From the NCBI GenBank assembly GCA_031359995.1, contig JANMAT010000003.1:33531-97530 (forward strand): 64,000 nt of DNA. The letters run 5' to 3'. The notes beneath the pieces are model-generated. The model was not told where the DNA came from, made no database searches, and was given only the letters and a program-made list of their open reading frames with translations. The translations under genes and the position numbers were made by a program. Below, piece after piece: positions 14,854-23,815 of this stretch (within the stretch, counting starts at the first letter, position 1; every line of letters starts with the position of its first letter). Source of the stretch: JANMAT01 sp031359995. Lineage in GTDB: Bacteria; Actinomycetota; Acidimicrobiia; Acidimicrobiales; Ilumatobacteraceae.

Positions 14854-16023
14854 ATGGCCTGGCTCCCCCCGTCCGATCCCACCGCCGCGACACCGCCGGC
14901 GTGGCCGACCGTGCCCGCCACGCTCCCACCGCTACCGCCACCGCCGCCGGGTCCGACCCCGCCGCGCCGGCGGGCGGGCACGATCGCCATGGTCGCCGTC
15001 ACCGCGGGGGTGAGCAGCGTGCTGGGCGGGGCCGTGGGCAGCCGGCTCACCGATCGCCGCGGGGCACCGACGCGCGCCGCGGCGCCCGGCGCCACCGCGT
15101 TGGCGCCCGTCCGCAACGACGGGGCGACCGCCGGCAACCTGGACGTGCGAGCCGTGATCGCCGCCATCGAACCGGCCGTGGTGCAGGTGACGGCACCGTC
15201 GCGCGACGGCGTGTCGACGGGCACCGGGTTCGTGATCTCGGCCGACGGCGAGATCCTCACCAACGCCCACGTGGTCGAGGGCGCCACCAGCGTGCGCGTG
15301 CGACTGGCCGGTGACTCGACCTCGCGCACGGTGCGGGTGGTGGGCGCCGACGCCACCGCCGACGTCGCCCTGCTCAAGCTCGACGGGCGGTCCGATCTCA
15401 CCGCCGCGGTCATCGGCACCTCGTCGGCGGTGCAGGTGGGCGATCCGGTCGTGGCCATCGGCTACGCACTCGGCCTACGGGGCGACCCGTCGGTCACCAA
15501 CGGCATCGTCTCGGCGACCGACCGGACGCTGGGCGACCTGACCGGTCTCATCCAGACCGATGCCGCCATCAACCCGGGCAACTCGGGGGGACCGCTGGTG
15601 GATGCGTCCGGGCGCGTGATCGCCATCAACACGGCCAAGCTCGACACGAGCGACGACGGGCGCAACGCCGACGGCGTCGGCTTCGCCATCACCATCGACG
15701 ACGCCATGTCGATCGCCAACCGCCTCCGCGGCGGCGAAGGGGCCGCCAACCGCAAGGGCACCGGCTTCCTCGGCGTTGCCACCCAGGACCCCGTTGACGG
15801 CAGCCTCGGCGCCATCGTGCAGGAGGTGAACCGCGGCACCCCCGCCGAGGCGGCCGGCCTCCAGGTCGGTGACGTGATCGTCGAGGTGGACGGCGACCAG
15901 GTGGCCGGGGGCGCCGATCTGGGTCGGGCCATCCGCACCGCCGGGCCAGGTCGCGAGATCGTGCTCACCGTGCAGCGCAACGGCGACCGCACCGAGGTGC
16001 GGGCCACGCTCGGCACCCGCTGA
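14854..16023 (+). CDS. HtrA-like membrane-anchored serine protease with PDZ domain
   Basis: This 389-aa protein has a proline-rich cytoplasmic N-terminus, one transmembrane helix (GTIAMVAVTAGVSSVLGGAVG), a trypsin-like domain with the triad in ILTNAHVVEG (His139), ADVALLKLD (Asp170) and INPGNSGGPL (Ser244), and a C-terminal PDZ domain (GFLGVATQDPV, GTPAEAAGLQVGDVIVEVDG). It degrades or refolds damaged exported proteins at the outer face of the membrane. In mycobacteria the comparable protease PepD is encoded with MprAB; here an MprB-like kinase gene faces it from 17625. The start at 14854 excludes a long open extension across the divergent lipoprotein gene. Confidence 0.9.
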   Translation: MAWLPPSDPTAATPPAWPTVPATLPPLPPPPPGPTPPRRRAGTIAMVAVTAGVSSVLGGAVGSRLTDRRGAPTRAAAPGATALAPVRNDGATAGNLDVRAVIAAIEPAVVQVTAPSRDGVSTGTGFVISADGEILTNAHVVEGATSVRVRLAGDSTSRTVRVVGADATADVALLKLDGRSDLTAAVIGTSSAVQVGDPVVAIGYALGLRGDPSVTNGIVSATDRTLGDLTGLIQTDAAINPGNSGGPLVDASGRVIAINTAKLDTSDDGRNADGVGFAITIDDAMSIANRLRGGEGAANRKGTGFLGVATQDPVDGSLGAIVQEVNRGTPAEAAGLQVGDVIVEVDGDQVAGGADLGRAIRTAGPGREIVLTVQRNGDRTEVRATLGTR

Positions 16024-16047
16024 GCCGGTCGCGGAACGGCATCCGGC

Positions 16048-16078
16048 GCCGGCGGGCACCGGTCGGGTTCCCGCCGGC
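16048..16078 (+). terminator. Probable terminator of the HtrA-like gene
   Basis: Perfect 9-bp arms GCCGGCGGG (16048-16056) and CCCGCCGGC (16070-16078) with a 13-nt loop lie 25 nt after the protease stop. No T-run follows, as is common in high-GC actinobacteria. Confidence 0.5.
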
Positions 16079-16215
16079 CCCCAACCCGGTACCCAGGCCC
16101 GCCGAACCCGGAGCCGGGAGCATGGTGGCCGAGGACGTCACGACCGTGCCTGCGCCCGCGGCGGCGCCCGTGGTGACCGCGGCCCCCACCGTCGGCACCC
16201 TGCCCGCCGCGTCGG

Positions 16216-17625
16216 TCAGTCGAGCAGCTCGAGCGTGAGCACCGCGCCGCCCTCGGGGTGGTTGGCGGCCAGGGCGCGGCCCCCGTGGTTGGCCATGGTC
16301 GCCTGCACGATGGCCAGGCCCAGGCCCGACCCGGGCAGGGTGCGACTCGCCGTCGACCGGTAGAACCGGTCGAACACGTGGGGCAGGTCGGCGGGCGGGA
16401 TGCCGGGGCCGTGATCGCGGACCTGCAGCCGGCCGTCGACCACCGTCACCTCGATGGTGCCGTCGGGTGAACTGAACTTGTTGGCGTTGTCGAGCAGGTT
16501 GTCGATGGCCCGACGCAGCTGGCGCGGCCGACCGACCACGGGCGAGGGGACGAACGAGGTCACGATCGTGCGCTGGCTGCGCCGCCGGGACCGCTCGACG
16601 GCCCGCCCGGCGATCTCGGCCAGGTCGACCTGCTGCTGGGGCTCGTCGTCGCCGGGGTCCATGGCCAGGGCCACGAGCTCGTTGGCCATCGCCGTCAGCT
16701 CACGGAGCTCGACGTCGACGTCGGCCAGGATCTGCTCGCGCTGCTCGGCGGGCAGGTCCTTGTGCCGGCGCAGCGTGTTGATGTTCGTGCGGGCGCTGGT
16801 GAGCGGCGTGCGCAGCTCGTGGCCGGCGTCCTGCACGAGTTGTTGCTGCTGGTCGCGCGAGCGGCGCAGGGCGTCGACCATCGTGGCGAAGGCCCGGCTC
16901 AGGCGGGCCGTCTCGTCGGCGCCGGGAGCCACCGGCACATCGCGATCGAGGCGACCGCTGGCGGCGATGTCCTCGGCCACCGCGGCGAGGCCGGTGACCG
17001 GGCGGCTGATGCGCCGGGCCAGGAACCAGCCGGTCAGCACCGCGCCCACGATGGCGGCCAGGGCCAGCAGGGCCAGGCGCACGCGCAGCGACCCGAGCAC
17101 CGACTCGGCCTCTTCCAGGCTGCGGGCCACCTGCAACCCACCCACGCCCGCGACGCGCATGGTCACGATGCGGTAGGCCTTGTCATCGGTGCCGGCGGTG
17201 CGCAGCAGCCCGGACACCTTGTCGCCCTTGGCGATGGCGATGTCGTCAGCCGACACCGGCAGCGGCACGCTCGCGGTGGAGCCCACCACCGTGCCGTCGA
17301 GGTCGAAGCACTGCATGACGGCACCGGCCACGTCGAACTCGTCCTGCACGCCGGGCCCGCCGCGGCCCCGGCCGCCCGGCGCGCCGCCGACACCGTCGTT
17401 GCCGTCGTTGACCCCGGGTTGGTTGTAGCGCTGGGCTCGGTCGCACTCGGAGCGGGCCTCGATGCCGCCGTTGGCCTTGTGGCCGTCCACGAACGACGTG
17501 AGCGAGGTGTCGATCTGGAACGTGAGCTGATCGCGCGCGACGCCGTATCCGACGACGGCGACGGCCACCGACGCCACCGCGCTGAGCAGACCGAGGGTGA
17601 GCGCCAGCCGCGCCCGCAGGTTCAC
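16216..17625 (-). CDS. MprB-like sensor histidine kinase
   Basis: This 469-aa kinase has an N-terminal helix, an extracytoplasmic region of about 130 aa with a Gly/Arg-rich segment and two cysteines, a second helix (LALLALAAIVGAVLTGWFLA), HAMP, a phosphorylation helix with AGHELRTPLTS (His near residue 269) and HATPase_c (DNLLDNANKFSS, DHGPGIPP, GSGLGLAI). The DxGHELRTPLTSxRTNI segment is typical of MprB-type envelope-stress kinases. It starts with GTG. No response regulator gene is adjacent, so its partner lies elsewhere or has been lost. Confidence 0.9.
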   Translation of the reverse strand: MNLRARLALTLGLLSAVASVAVAVVGYGVARDQLTFQIDTSLTSFVDGHKANGGIEARSECDRAQRYNQPGVNDGNDGVGGAPGGRGRGGPGVQDEFDVAGAVMQCFDLDGTVVGSTASVPLPVSADDIAIAKGDKVSGLLRTAGTDDKAYRIVTMRVAGVGGLQVARSLEEAESVLGSLRVRLALLALAAIVGAVLTGWFLARRISRPVTGLAAVAEDIAASGRLDRDVPVAPGADETARLSRAFATMVDALRRSRDQQQQLVQDAGHELRTPLTSARTNINTLRRHKDLPAEQREQILADVDVELRELTAMANELVALAMDPGDDEPQQQVDLAEIAGRAVERSRRRSQRTIVTSFVPSPVVGRPRQLRRAIDNLLDNANKFSSPDGTIEVTVVDGRLQVRDHGPGIPPADLPHVFDRFYRSTASRTLPGSGLGLAIVQATMANHGGRALAANHPEGGAVLTLELLD

Positions 17626-17812
17626 GTCCCCTGGTGTAGCGCGCCGCCGGCGTCGCCACCATCTCGGACCGCCGTTCTCACCGAGCCCTCACCGACTCCC
17701 CAGGTTCGTCGAAACGTCGCCCACGACCATGACCGCATGCCCCGGCCACGCACCATCGAGGAGCGCCGCTTCCCCATCATGGGTTCGCCCTGCCCGAGGC
17801 GGTGGTGGCGTC

Positions 17813-17881
17813 GTGAGCAACGAGATGGGGTGGGCCGTCATCCGCGCCGCCGGGCTGACGTCGTGGTTCTTCCTGACCTGA
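17813..17881 (+). pseudogene. Possible remnant of a ferric-reductase-like membrane protein
   Basis: A 22-codon frame begins GTG and reads VSNEMGWAVIRAAGLTSWFF, then a stop. This resembles the first helix of ferric-reductase-like transmembrane proteins. The preceding frame ends in a stop that overlaps this GTG, as in an operon junction. The match is short, so this is only a hint that genes were deleted here. The rest of 17626-17901 contains no recognisable gene. Confidence 0.25.
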
Positions 17882-17901
17882 CGGCCCGAGAGGCGGCCGG
17901 C

Positions 17902-18702
17902 TCAGCGGCCTGACCGTCCGGCGGTCGCGGCCGCGGCCGCGGCCTCCTGCTCGCGCTGGCGGCGCTGCACCTGGCTCACGTAGCGCTGCAGCAGGGCGAT
18001 CTCGCCGTCGCGCAAGCCGAGGAACTCGCACCCCATGCGCACGAACGGTCGGCCGTCGGCACCGGTGAGCTTCACGAGGTTGCGCACCAGGGCCCGGGCC
18101 TGCAGCGCGCCAATGTCGCCCACGGCCAGCAGGCACTCGCGCAGCTCGACGTGCAGGCGCAGAGCCCACGGGCCGTTGGGCAGCACCACGGCCATACCGC
18201 CGCCCGACAGATCGACGACGCGCACGTCGACCAGTGGATCGGTGCGGTCCATCCGGGGCAGGGCCAGCTCGCACGACGGCCCGTCGGTGCCGTCCATGTT
18301 CATCCGGTAGTACTCCCGGCGCTGCACCCGGATGAGGAACGACGGCGCCGGCGCAGCGAACACCTTGCTGTAGTGGAGGCGGCCGACCACGGGCTCCACG
18401 ACGAATTCGACGCGGATGTTGGCCAGAGCGGCCTGGCACGAGACCGGGCCGCCGGCCGCAACGGCGGCGTCGACGGCGTCGTCTCCCGTCATCTCGAGGA
18501 ACACGGTGCGCCGGTCCGACGACACGGCGAGCACCTTGCTGTGCGCCACGTCGCCCTCGGGGCCGTACGAGCACGTGACCGGGACCTCCTCGGTCGCCAG
18601 CTTCGTCAGCGTCGTGGCGATCTGGCCCGGGTCGCGCACCGTGAACCGCTCGTCGGGCGGCGCATCGGTGCGGGTTCGGGCCGTCGGGTTGGTGCCGGTC
18701 AT
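17902..18702 (-). CDS. PilZ-domain c-di-GMP receptor (YcgR-like)
   Basis: This protein of about 266 aa has an N-terminal YcgR_2-like beta domain (about 30-125) and a C-terminal PilZ domain. Both c-di-GMP contacts are present: the arginine motif QRREYYR and the downstream VDLSGGGMAV, matching RxxxR and D/NxSxxG. The C-terminus is an Arg/Gln/Ala-rich helix. YcgR proteins slow motility or adjust surface behaviour; with no flagellar genes nearby, the Tad pilus or envelope is a more likely target here (inference). The ATG at 18702 starts the conserved part; another in-frame ATG is at 18771. Confidence 0.82.
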   Translation of the reverse strand: MTGTNPTARTRTDAPPDERFTVRDPGQIATTLTKLATEEVPVTCSYGPEGDVAHSKVLAVSSDRRTVFLEMTGDDAVDAAVAAGGPVSCQAALANIRVEFVVEPVVGRLHYSKVFAAPAPSFLIRVQRREYYRMNMDGTDGPSCELALPRMDRTDPLVDVRVVDLSGGGMAVVLPNGPWALRLHVELRECLLAVGDIGALQARALVRNLVKLTGADGRPFVRMGCEFLGLRDGEIALLQRYVSQVQRRQREQEAAAAAATAGRSGR

Positions 18703-18796
18703 GCGGCGGATCTCGCAGGGGTCGGTCGCTCGGGTCGGTCGACGGCCGCTCGCGTCACGGTCGCACCTCATCCATCGGCACCGCGGGCGCCACCTA

Positions 18797-18812
18797 AAGG
18801 GGCGATGCCCCC
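18797..18812 (-). terminator. Terminator of the flavoprotein gene
   Basis: Read on the minus strand, a GGGGC-ATC-GCCCC hairpin is followed by TTT, about 20 nt after the stop of the flavoprotein gene at 18832. Confidence 0.55.
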
Positions 18813-18831
18813 TGAGCTGCCGCCGCTTCGC

Positions 18832-20232
18832 TCAGCTGTCGAAACCGAGCCCGAACCGGTCGAGGGCCCGCAGCCACAGGTTCCGCTGGCCGTGGTTGCG
18901 GTCGGCCTGGTTGATCGACCACCGGGTCATCTGCACGCCGGCCCACTTCAACGGCTCGGGCGGGAACGGCACCGGCTTGCGTTGGACGAACTGCAGTTCC
19001 GTGGCCCGCGAGCGCTTGCCGTCGAGCAGGTCGAGCATGACCTCGGCGCCGAAGCGGGTGGAGGCGACGCCGAGGCCGGTGTAGCCGAGGGCGTACACGA
19101 CCCTGCCGTTCATGACCCGGTCCCAGAACACGCAGAAGCGGGTGCAGGTGTCGATGGCGCCGCCCCAGACGTGGGTGAACTGGATGCCTTCCAGCTGGGG
19201 GAAGGTCGTGAAGAAGTGCTGCGACAGCAGCGCCCAGGTCTCGGGCCGGGCGTCGAGGTTCGGGTTCACCTTGCCACCGAAGTAGTAGATGGCGTCGTAG
19301 CCGCCCCACAGGATGCGGTTGTCCTCGGTGAGCCGGTAGTAGTGGAACTGGTTCGTCGTGTCCGACAGGCCCTGGCGCCGCTTCCAACCGATCGACTCGC
19401 GCTGGGCCTCGGTGAGGGGTTCGGTCACCATGCAGTAGTCGTAGACCGGGATGATGTACTTGCGGGCCGCCCGCACCAGTGGCGTGAACGCGTTGGTGGC
19501 CAGGGCGACGCGCCCGGCCCGCACCCGGCCGAGCGGCGTGGTGGCCAGCACGCCCACACCGTCACGCTCGAGCCTGGTGACCTTGGTGTCCTCGTAGATC
19601 CGCACGCCCAGGTCTTCGGCGACCTTCTTCAACCCCCACGCCAGGCGGGCGGGGTCCACCAGCGCGGCGCGGTCCTTGCGCCACAGGCCGCCGTGGTAGG
19701 TGGCCGAGTGGATCTCGCGCTGCATGGCGTCACGGTCGAGCAGCTCCACCGGTTGGCCGAGGTTGCGCAGCTGCTCGTAGTCCTCACGGAGCTCACCGAG
19801 CTGGTTCGGGTGCACGCACACGTCGATCACGCCGACGCGCTCGTAGTCGCAGTCGATGTCGTGCTCGGTGATGACCGCTTCGATGGCGTCCAGGTTCTCC
19901 AACGCCAACTGCTCCAGCGCAGCCATCTCGTGGGGGAAGCGCTGCTGCCCGTTGGCGATCCCGTGCGTGAGGCTGGCTTCCATGAAGCCACCGTTGCGAC
20001 CCGACGCCGCCGACGCGATGGTGCCGGCTTCGACCAGCACCACGTTGCGGGACGGATCGCGCTCCTTCGCCAGGATCGCCGTCCACAAGCCGGTGTAGCC
20101 GCCCCCGATGACGCACAGGTCGCAGCTCTCGGTGCGGACCAGGGTCTCGTTGGAATCGGGCTCGTCGGCGTCGTCCAACCAGTACGGGTACGGATCGGCG
20201 TTGGCGATGGCCTTCAGGTGCGCGTCGTTCAT
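18832..20232 (-). CDS. FAD-dependent amine/glycine-oxidase-type oxidoreductase (PuuB-like)
   Basis: This 466-aa DAO-family flavoprotein has a dinucleotide-binding motif CVIGGGYTGLWTAILA near residue 40, a VVLVEAGTIASAASGRNGGF segment typical of the gamma-glutamylputrescine oxidase branch, and a C-terminal GYTGLGVASTRFGAEVMLDL FAD contact. These enzymes oxidise amines or N-substituted amino acids with oxygen and release hydrogen peroxide. The N-terminal YPYWLDD resembles the start of PuuB relatives. The substrate is not determined and no polyamine genes lie nearby. The gene is monocistronic, with a terminator behind it. Confidence 0.82.
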   Translation of the reverse strand: MNDAHLKAIANADPYPYWLDDADEPDSNETLVRTESCDLCVIGGGYTGLWTAILAKERDPSRNVVLVEAGTIASAASGRNGGFMEASLTHGIANGQQRFPHEMAALEQLALENLDAIEAVITEHDIDCDYERVGVIDVCVHPNQLGELREDYEQLRNLGQPVELLDRDAMQREIHSATYHGGLWRKDRAALVDPARLAWGLKKVAEDLGVRIYEDTKVTRLERDGVGVLATTPLGRVRAGRVALATNAFTPLVRAARKYIIPVYDYCMVTEPLTEAQRESIGWKRRQGLSDTTNQFHYYRLTEDNRILWGGYDAIYYFGGKVNPNLDARPETWALLSQHFFTTFPQLEGIQFTHVWGGAIDTCTRFCVFWDRVMNGRVVYALGYTGLGVASTRFGAEVMLDLLDGKRSRATELQFVQRKPVPFPPEPLKWAGVQMTRWSINQADRNHGQRNLWLRALDRFGLGFDS

Positions 20233-20358
20233 GGGTTCCCACCCACCTTTTCGGCGTATGCAGGAGCCGCCCGACGCGAACGGGTTCCGCTGGTTCGGCG
20301 GCAGCCTACCCGGGTCCTCCTGCCCTACCGTCGATCGGGAACGGCACAGCCGCGGCGC

Positions 20359-20781
20359 TCAGGGGCGCCTGGCCCTGATCGCGTCGGGGCCGAACGTGGT
20401 GCGGCACGTCGCGCACCAGAAGGCCTGTTCGAAGTCGCCGCCGCACGGCGCGTGCACGAGGTGGGCGGTGGGCGCGCCGTCGCCGAACCACCGGTCGCCC
20501 CACCGCATGAGGGCCACGAGCGCGGGCGACAGCTCGACGCCCATCGGCGTGAGCCGGTAGTCGTAGCGCGGCGGGTGGAGCTGGTACGGCACCTTCTCCA
20601 GCAGGCCGGCGTCGACCAGCCGGGTGAGCCGTGACACGAGCACGGGGCGGGCGATGCCGAGGTCCTCGCAGAGCTCGTCGAAGCGGCGCAGCCCTCGGAA
20701 CACGTCACGCAGCACGAGCATGGCCCACCGGTCGCCGATCAGCCCGGCGACCGCTTCGATGCCCGTCTGCTCCTTCGCCAC
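20359..20781 (-). CDS. HxlR-family transcriptional regulator
   Basis: This 140-aa winged-helix protein has the HxlR signature: IGDRWAMLVLRDVFRGLRRFDEL, then LGIARPVLVSRLTRLVDAGLL and YRLTPMGVELSPALVALM. A C-terminal extension carries two cysteine pairs (HAPCGGDF and FWCATC) that may bind zinc. It is divergent from fbiC with a 63-bp shared region, so control of fbiC and of itself is likely (inference). It starts with GTG at 20781. Confidence 0.87.
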   Translation of the reverse strand: MAKEQTGIEAVAGLIGDRWAMLVLRDVFRGLRRFDELCEDLGIARPVLVSRLTRLVDAGLLEKVPYQLHPPRYDYRLTPMGVELSPALVALMRWGDRWFGDGAPTAHLVHAPCGGDFEQAFWCATCRTTFGPDAIRARRP

Positions 20782-20844
20782 GGACCCATCCTAGGTTTCA
20801 CCAGTGAGTTCGCCTTTGACACTTACTCGTGTAACGTCCGGCAC
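20782..20844. promoter_or_regulatory. Divergent hxlR-like/fbiC control region
   Basis: The 63-bp region contains two short inverted repeats, TCAC-CA-GTGA at 20798-20807 and TTAC-TCGT-GTAA at 20823-20834, the second ending 10 nt before the fbiC start codon. They are reasonable operator candidates for the HxlR protein. Confidence 0.4.
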
Positions 20845-23202
20845 ATGACGACCATCTCCGCCACCGAGATCGCCGCAGCCCCGCTCGACGAGCTCATGGC
20901 TGCGGCGCGCCGACGCCGCGACGAGACCACGGGCACGCGGATCACCTTCTCCCCGAAGGTCTTCATCCCCCTGACGATGCTGTGCCGCGACACCTGCGAC
21001 TACTGCACCTTCGCCCAGCCCCCCGGCCGGCTCGCCGCCGCGTACCTGGAGCCCGAGGAGGTGCTGGCCATCGCCGTGGCCGGCGCCCGCGCCGGCTGCC
21101 ACGAGGCGCTGTTCACCCTGGGCGAGCGACCCGAGCTGCGCTACGAGGTGGCCCGCACCTGGCTGCACGACCACGGCTACGCCACCACCGTCGAGTACCT
21201 GGCCGCCATGTGCCGCCTCGTCGTCGAGGAGACCGGTCTGCTGCCGCACGCCAACGCCGGCGCGTTGTACCGCGACGAGCTGACCCTGCTGCGGGCGGCC
21301 GCCGTGGGCCAGGGGATGATGCTCGAGTCGATCAACCCCGACCTGGCCTGCCACCAGGGGGCGCCCGACAAAGACCCGGCGCGCCGGCTCGACACGCTGG
21401 AATGGGCCGGCGAGCTGCGCATCCCGTTCACCACCGGCCTGCTCGTCGGCATCGGCGACACCCGCGCCGACCGCCTGGCCGGGCTACGGGCCATCGCCGC
21501 CAGCCACGAACGCCACGGCCACGTGCAGGAGGTGATCATCCAGAACTTCCTGCCCAAGTTGCGCACCGGCATGCGCAACGCACCCGCCTGCCCGCCGGAG
21601 GAGTACCTGTGGACCCTCGCCGCGGCCCGGCTCGTGCTGCCGCCGTCCATCCACCTGCAGGGCCCACCGAACCTGTCCGACGACTTCGGCGTGCTCCTCG
21701 ACGCCGGCATCGACGACTGGGGCGGCGTCTCGCCGGTCACCGCCGATCACGTGAACCCCGAGCGGCCCTGGCCCGACCTCGACGTGCTGCGTGCCGTGAC
21801 CGAGGCGCGCGGCTTCACCCTGGCCCCGCGCCTCACGGCCTATCCCGAGTTCGTCACCGACACCCTCGCCGGACCCGTCGCCTGGGTCGATCCCTCATTG
21901 CGCTTCGCGGTGCTCGACCGCTCCGACGGTGAAGGGCTCGGGCGCGACGATCCGGGCGCCCAGTTCCCCGAGCACGTCACCGGCACGCGCGACGCCGGCG
22001 ACGGCGCCGACGTGATCCTCGAAGGCGAGCCGTCGACCCAGTGGTACTCGGGCTGGACGGCGCCCCCGCCGGTGCTGCTGCCCGCCCCGGTGCGGCCGCT
22101 CACCGGTGCCGTGGCCGACGTGCTCGACGGCGTGCGCCGCGGCCAGGTGCCCGGCATCGACGAGATCGTCACGTTGCTCGGGGCCCGGGGGCCCGAGGTC
22201 GCCGCGGTGGCCCAGCTGGCCGACGAACTGCGCCGCGCCGCCGTCGGCGACACCGTCACGTGGGTCCACAACCGCAACATCAACTACACGAACGTGTGCA
22301 CGTTCAAATGCAGGTTCTGCGGGTTCTCGAAGGGGCCGCTGTCGCTCAACCTCCGCGGCACGCCGTACCTGCTGACCCTCGACGACATCGCCCAGCGGGC
22401 GCGCGAAGCGCAGGACCTCGGCGCCACCGAGGTGACCCTTCAAGGCGGCATCCACCCGAAGTTCGACGGCGACTACTACCTCGACGTGTGCCATGCCGTG
22501 CGCGATGCCGCGCCCGACATCCACATCCACGGCTTCACCGCGCTCGAGGTGAACGAGGGCGCCAAGCGACTGGGCGAACCGCTCGAGACGTACCTGCGTC
22601 GCCTCATGGACGCAGGGCTGCGCTCGCTGCCCGGCACCGCCGCCGAGATCCTCGACGACGAGGTGCGTGCGGTGCTGTGCCCCGACAAGGTGTCCACCGA
22701 CGAGTGGCTCCACGTCCACGAGACGGCCCACCGCGTCGGCCTGCACTCCAACGTGACGATCATGGCCGGCTCCGTCGAGCGCCCGATCCACTGGGCCCGG
22801 CACCTCGTGCTGACGCGCGACCTGCAGGCCCGCACCGGTGGTTTCACCGAGTTCGTGCCCCTGCCGTTCGTCCACATGGCGGCACCGATCTACCTGCAGC
22901 GCCAGGCCCGTCGCGGCCCCACGTTCCGCGAGACGCTGCTGCTGCACGCCGTCGGCCGCATCGCCTACCGCGGGTTCATCGACAACATCCAGGCGTCGTG
23001 GGTGAAGATCGGTGTCGCCGGCTCCCGGCAGCTGCTGATGGCCGGCGTCAACGACCTCGGCGGCACGCTGATGGACGAGAACATCAGCCGCGCCGCCGGT
23101 GCCTCGCACGGGCAGAAGATGACCGAGGACTCCTTCCGCGCTCTCGTGCACCCGCTGGGTCGCGAGCTTCGCCAGCGCACCACCGGGTACGTCCTGGCCT
23201 GA
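20845..23202 (+). CDS. fbiC: FO synthase FbiC (fused CofG-CofH)
   Basis: This 785-aa fusion of two radical SAM enzymes makes 7,8-didemethyl-8-hydroxy-5-deazariboflavin (FO), the chromophore of coenzyme F420, from tyrosine and a ribityl pyrimidine. The N-terminal CofG part has CxxxCxxC at Cys47, Cys51 and Cys54 (CRDTCDYC). The C-terminal CofH part has Cys485, Cys489 and Cys492 (CTFKCRFCGFSKGP). Fusion of the two is the actinobacterial arrangement; separate CofG and CofH occur in archaea and cyanobacteria. No other F420 genes are in the window. Its presence supports the F420-dependent calls for the LLM proteins. Confidence 0.96.
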   Translation: MTTISATEIAAAPLDELMAAARRRRDETTGTRITFSPKVFIPLTMLCRDTCDYCTFAQPPGRLAAAYLEPEEVLAIAVAGARAGCHEALFTLGERPELRYEVARTWLHDHGYATTVEYLAAMCRLVVEETGLLPHANAGALYRDELTLLRAAAVGQGMMLESINPDLACHQGAPDKDPARRLDTLEWAGELRIPFTTGLLVGIGDTRADRLAGLRAIAASHERHGHVQEVIIQNFLPKLRTGMRNAPACPPEEYLWTLAAARLVLPPSIHLQGPPNLSDDFGVLLDAGIDDWGGVSPVTADHVNPERPWPDLDVLRAVTEARGFTLAPRLTAYPEFVTDTLAGPVAWVDPSLRFAVLDRSDGEGLGRDDPGAQFPEHVTGTRDAGDGADVILEGEPSTQWYSGWTAPPPVLLPAPVRPLTGAVADVLDGVRRGQVPGIDEIVTLLGARGPEVAAVAQLADELRRAAVGDTVTWVHNRNINYTNVCTFKCRFCGFSKGPLSLNLRGTPYLLTLDDIAQRAREAQDLGATEVTLQGGIHPKFDGDYYLDVCHAVRDAAPDIHIHGFTALEVNEGAKRLGEPLETYLRRLMDAGLRSLPGTAAEILDDEVRAVLCPDKVSTDEWLHVHETAHRVGLHSNVTIMAGSVERPIHWARHLVLTRDLQARTGGFTEFVPLPFVHMAAPIYLQRQARRGPTFRETLLLHAVGRIAYRGFIDNIQASWVKIGVAGSRQLLMAGVNDLGGTLMDENISRAAGASHGQKMTEDSFRALVHPLGRELRQRTTGYVLA

Positions 23203-23224
23203 CCGCGCTCAGGTGCCCCAGATC

Positions 23225-23791
23225 TCAGGTGCCGTACCCGAAGCCGAGGTCAGGTGCGGTGAGCAGCGCGTGGAAGGCGATGCCCTCGGCTTCGGCCATG
23301 GCCGCGCAGGTGCCGCCGCGGTCGACGATCACCAGGATCATCACCGGCTCGGCGCCGAGCTCGCGCACGGCGCGAACCGCCTCCATCGCCGACGTGCCAC
23401 GCGTGACCGTGTCCTCGGTGACGACGACCTTGTCGCCCGGCTGCAGCGCACCGGCCAGGCGGCCGGTGACCCCGTGGTCCTTGGCCTCCTTGCGGATCGA
23501 GAAGCTGCGCAAGGCCCGGCCGCGGGTGGCGGCCACGGCGGCGATGCCGAAGGCCACCGGATCCGCGCCCATGGTCAGACCGCCGATGGCGTTCACCTCG
23601 GACGGGATGACGGCCAGGGCCGCCTCGGCCACCAGCAGGATGCCGTCAGGGCGGCACGCCGTCTGCTTGGTGTCGAGGAACCAGGTGCTGGTGGCCCCTG
23701 ACTTCAGCGTGAACTCACCCCGGCGGACGCTGTGGTCGAGCACGTGCTGGCGGAGCGCGGCGGTCGTCATGCTGGCACTAGCGGGGTCCAT
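23225..23791 (-). CDS. pyrE: Orotate phosphoribosyltransferase
   Basis: This protein of about 188 aa transfers phosphoribose from PRPP to orotate in pyrimidine synthesis. It shows RRGEFTLKSGATSTWFLDTKQ near the start, the GGLTMGADPVAFGIAA strand, the RKEAKDHGVTG flexible-loop lysines and the PRPP motif VVVTEDTVTRGTS. Two starts are possible: ATG 23791 (MDPASAS...) and ATG 23770 (MTTAALRQ...). The first has TACGGT seven bases upstream, as in leaderless transcripts, so I prefer it weakly. It is divergent from the LLM gene at 23816, 24 bp away, so the promoters must overlap. Confidence 0.92.
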   Translation of the reverse strand: MDPASASMTTAALRQHVLDHSVRRGEFTLKSGATSTWFLDTKQTACRPDGILLVAEAALAVIPSEVNAIGGLTMGADPVAFGIAAVAATRGRALRSFSIRKEAKDHGVTGRLAGALQPGDKVVVTEDTVTRGTSAMEAVRAVRELGAEPVMILVIVDRGGTCAAMAEAEGIAFHALLTAPDLGFGYGT

Positions 23792-23815
23792 GCCGATGAC
23801 CGTACCGTGCGGGCC

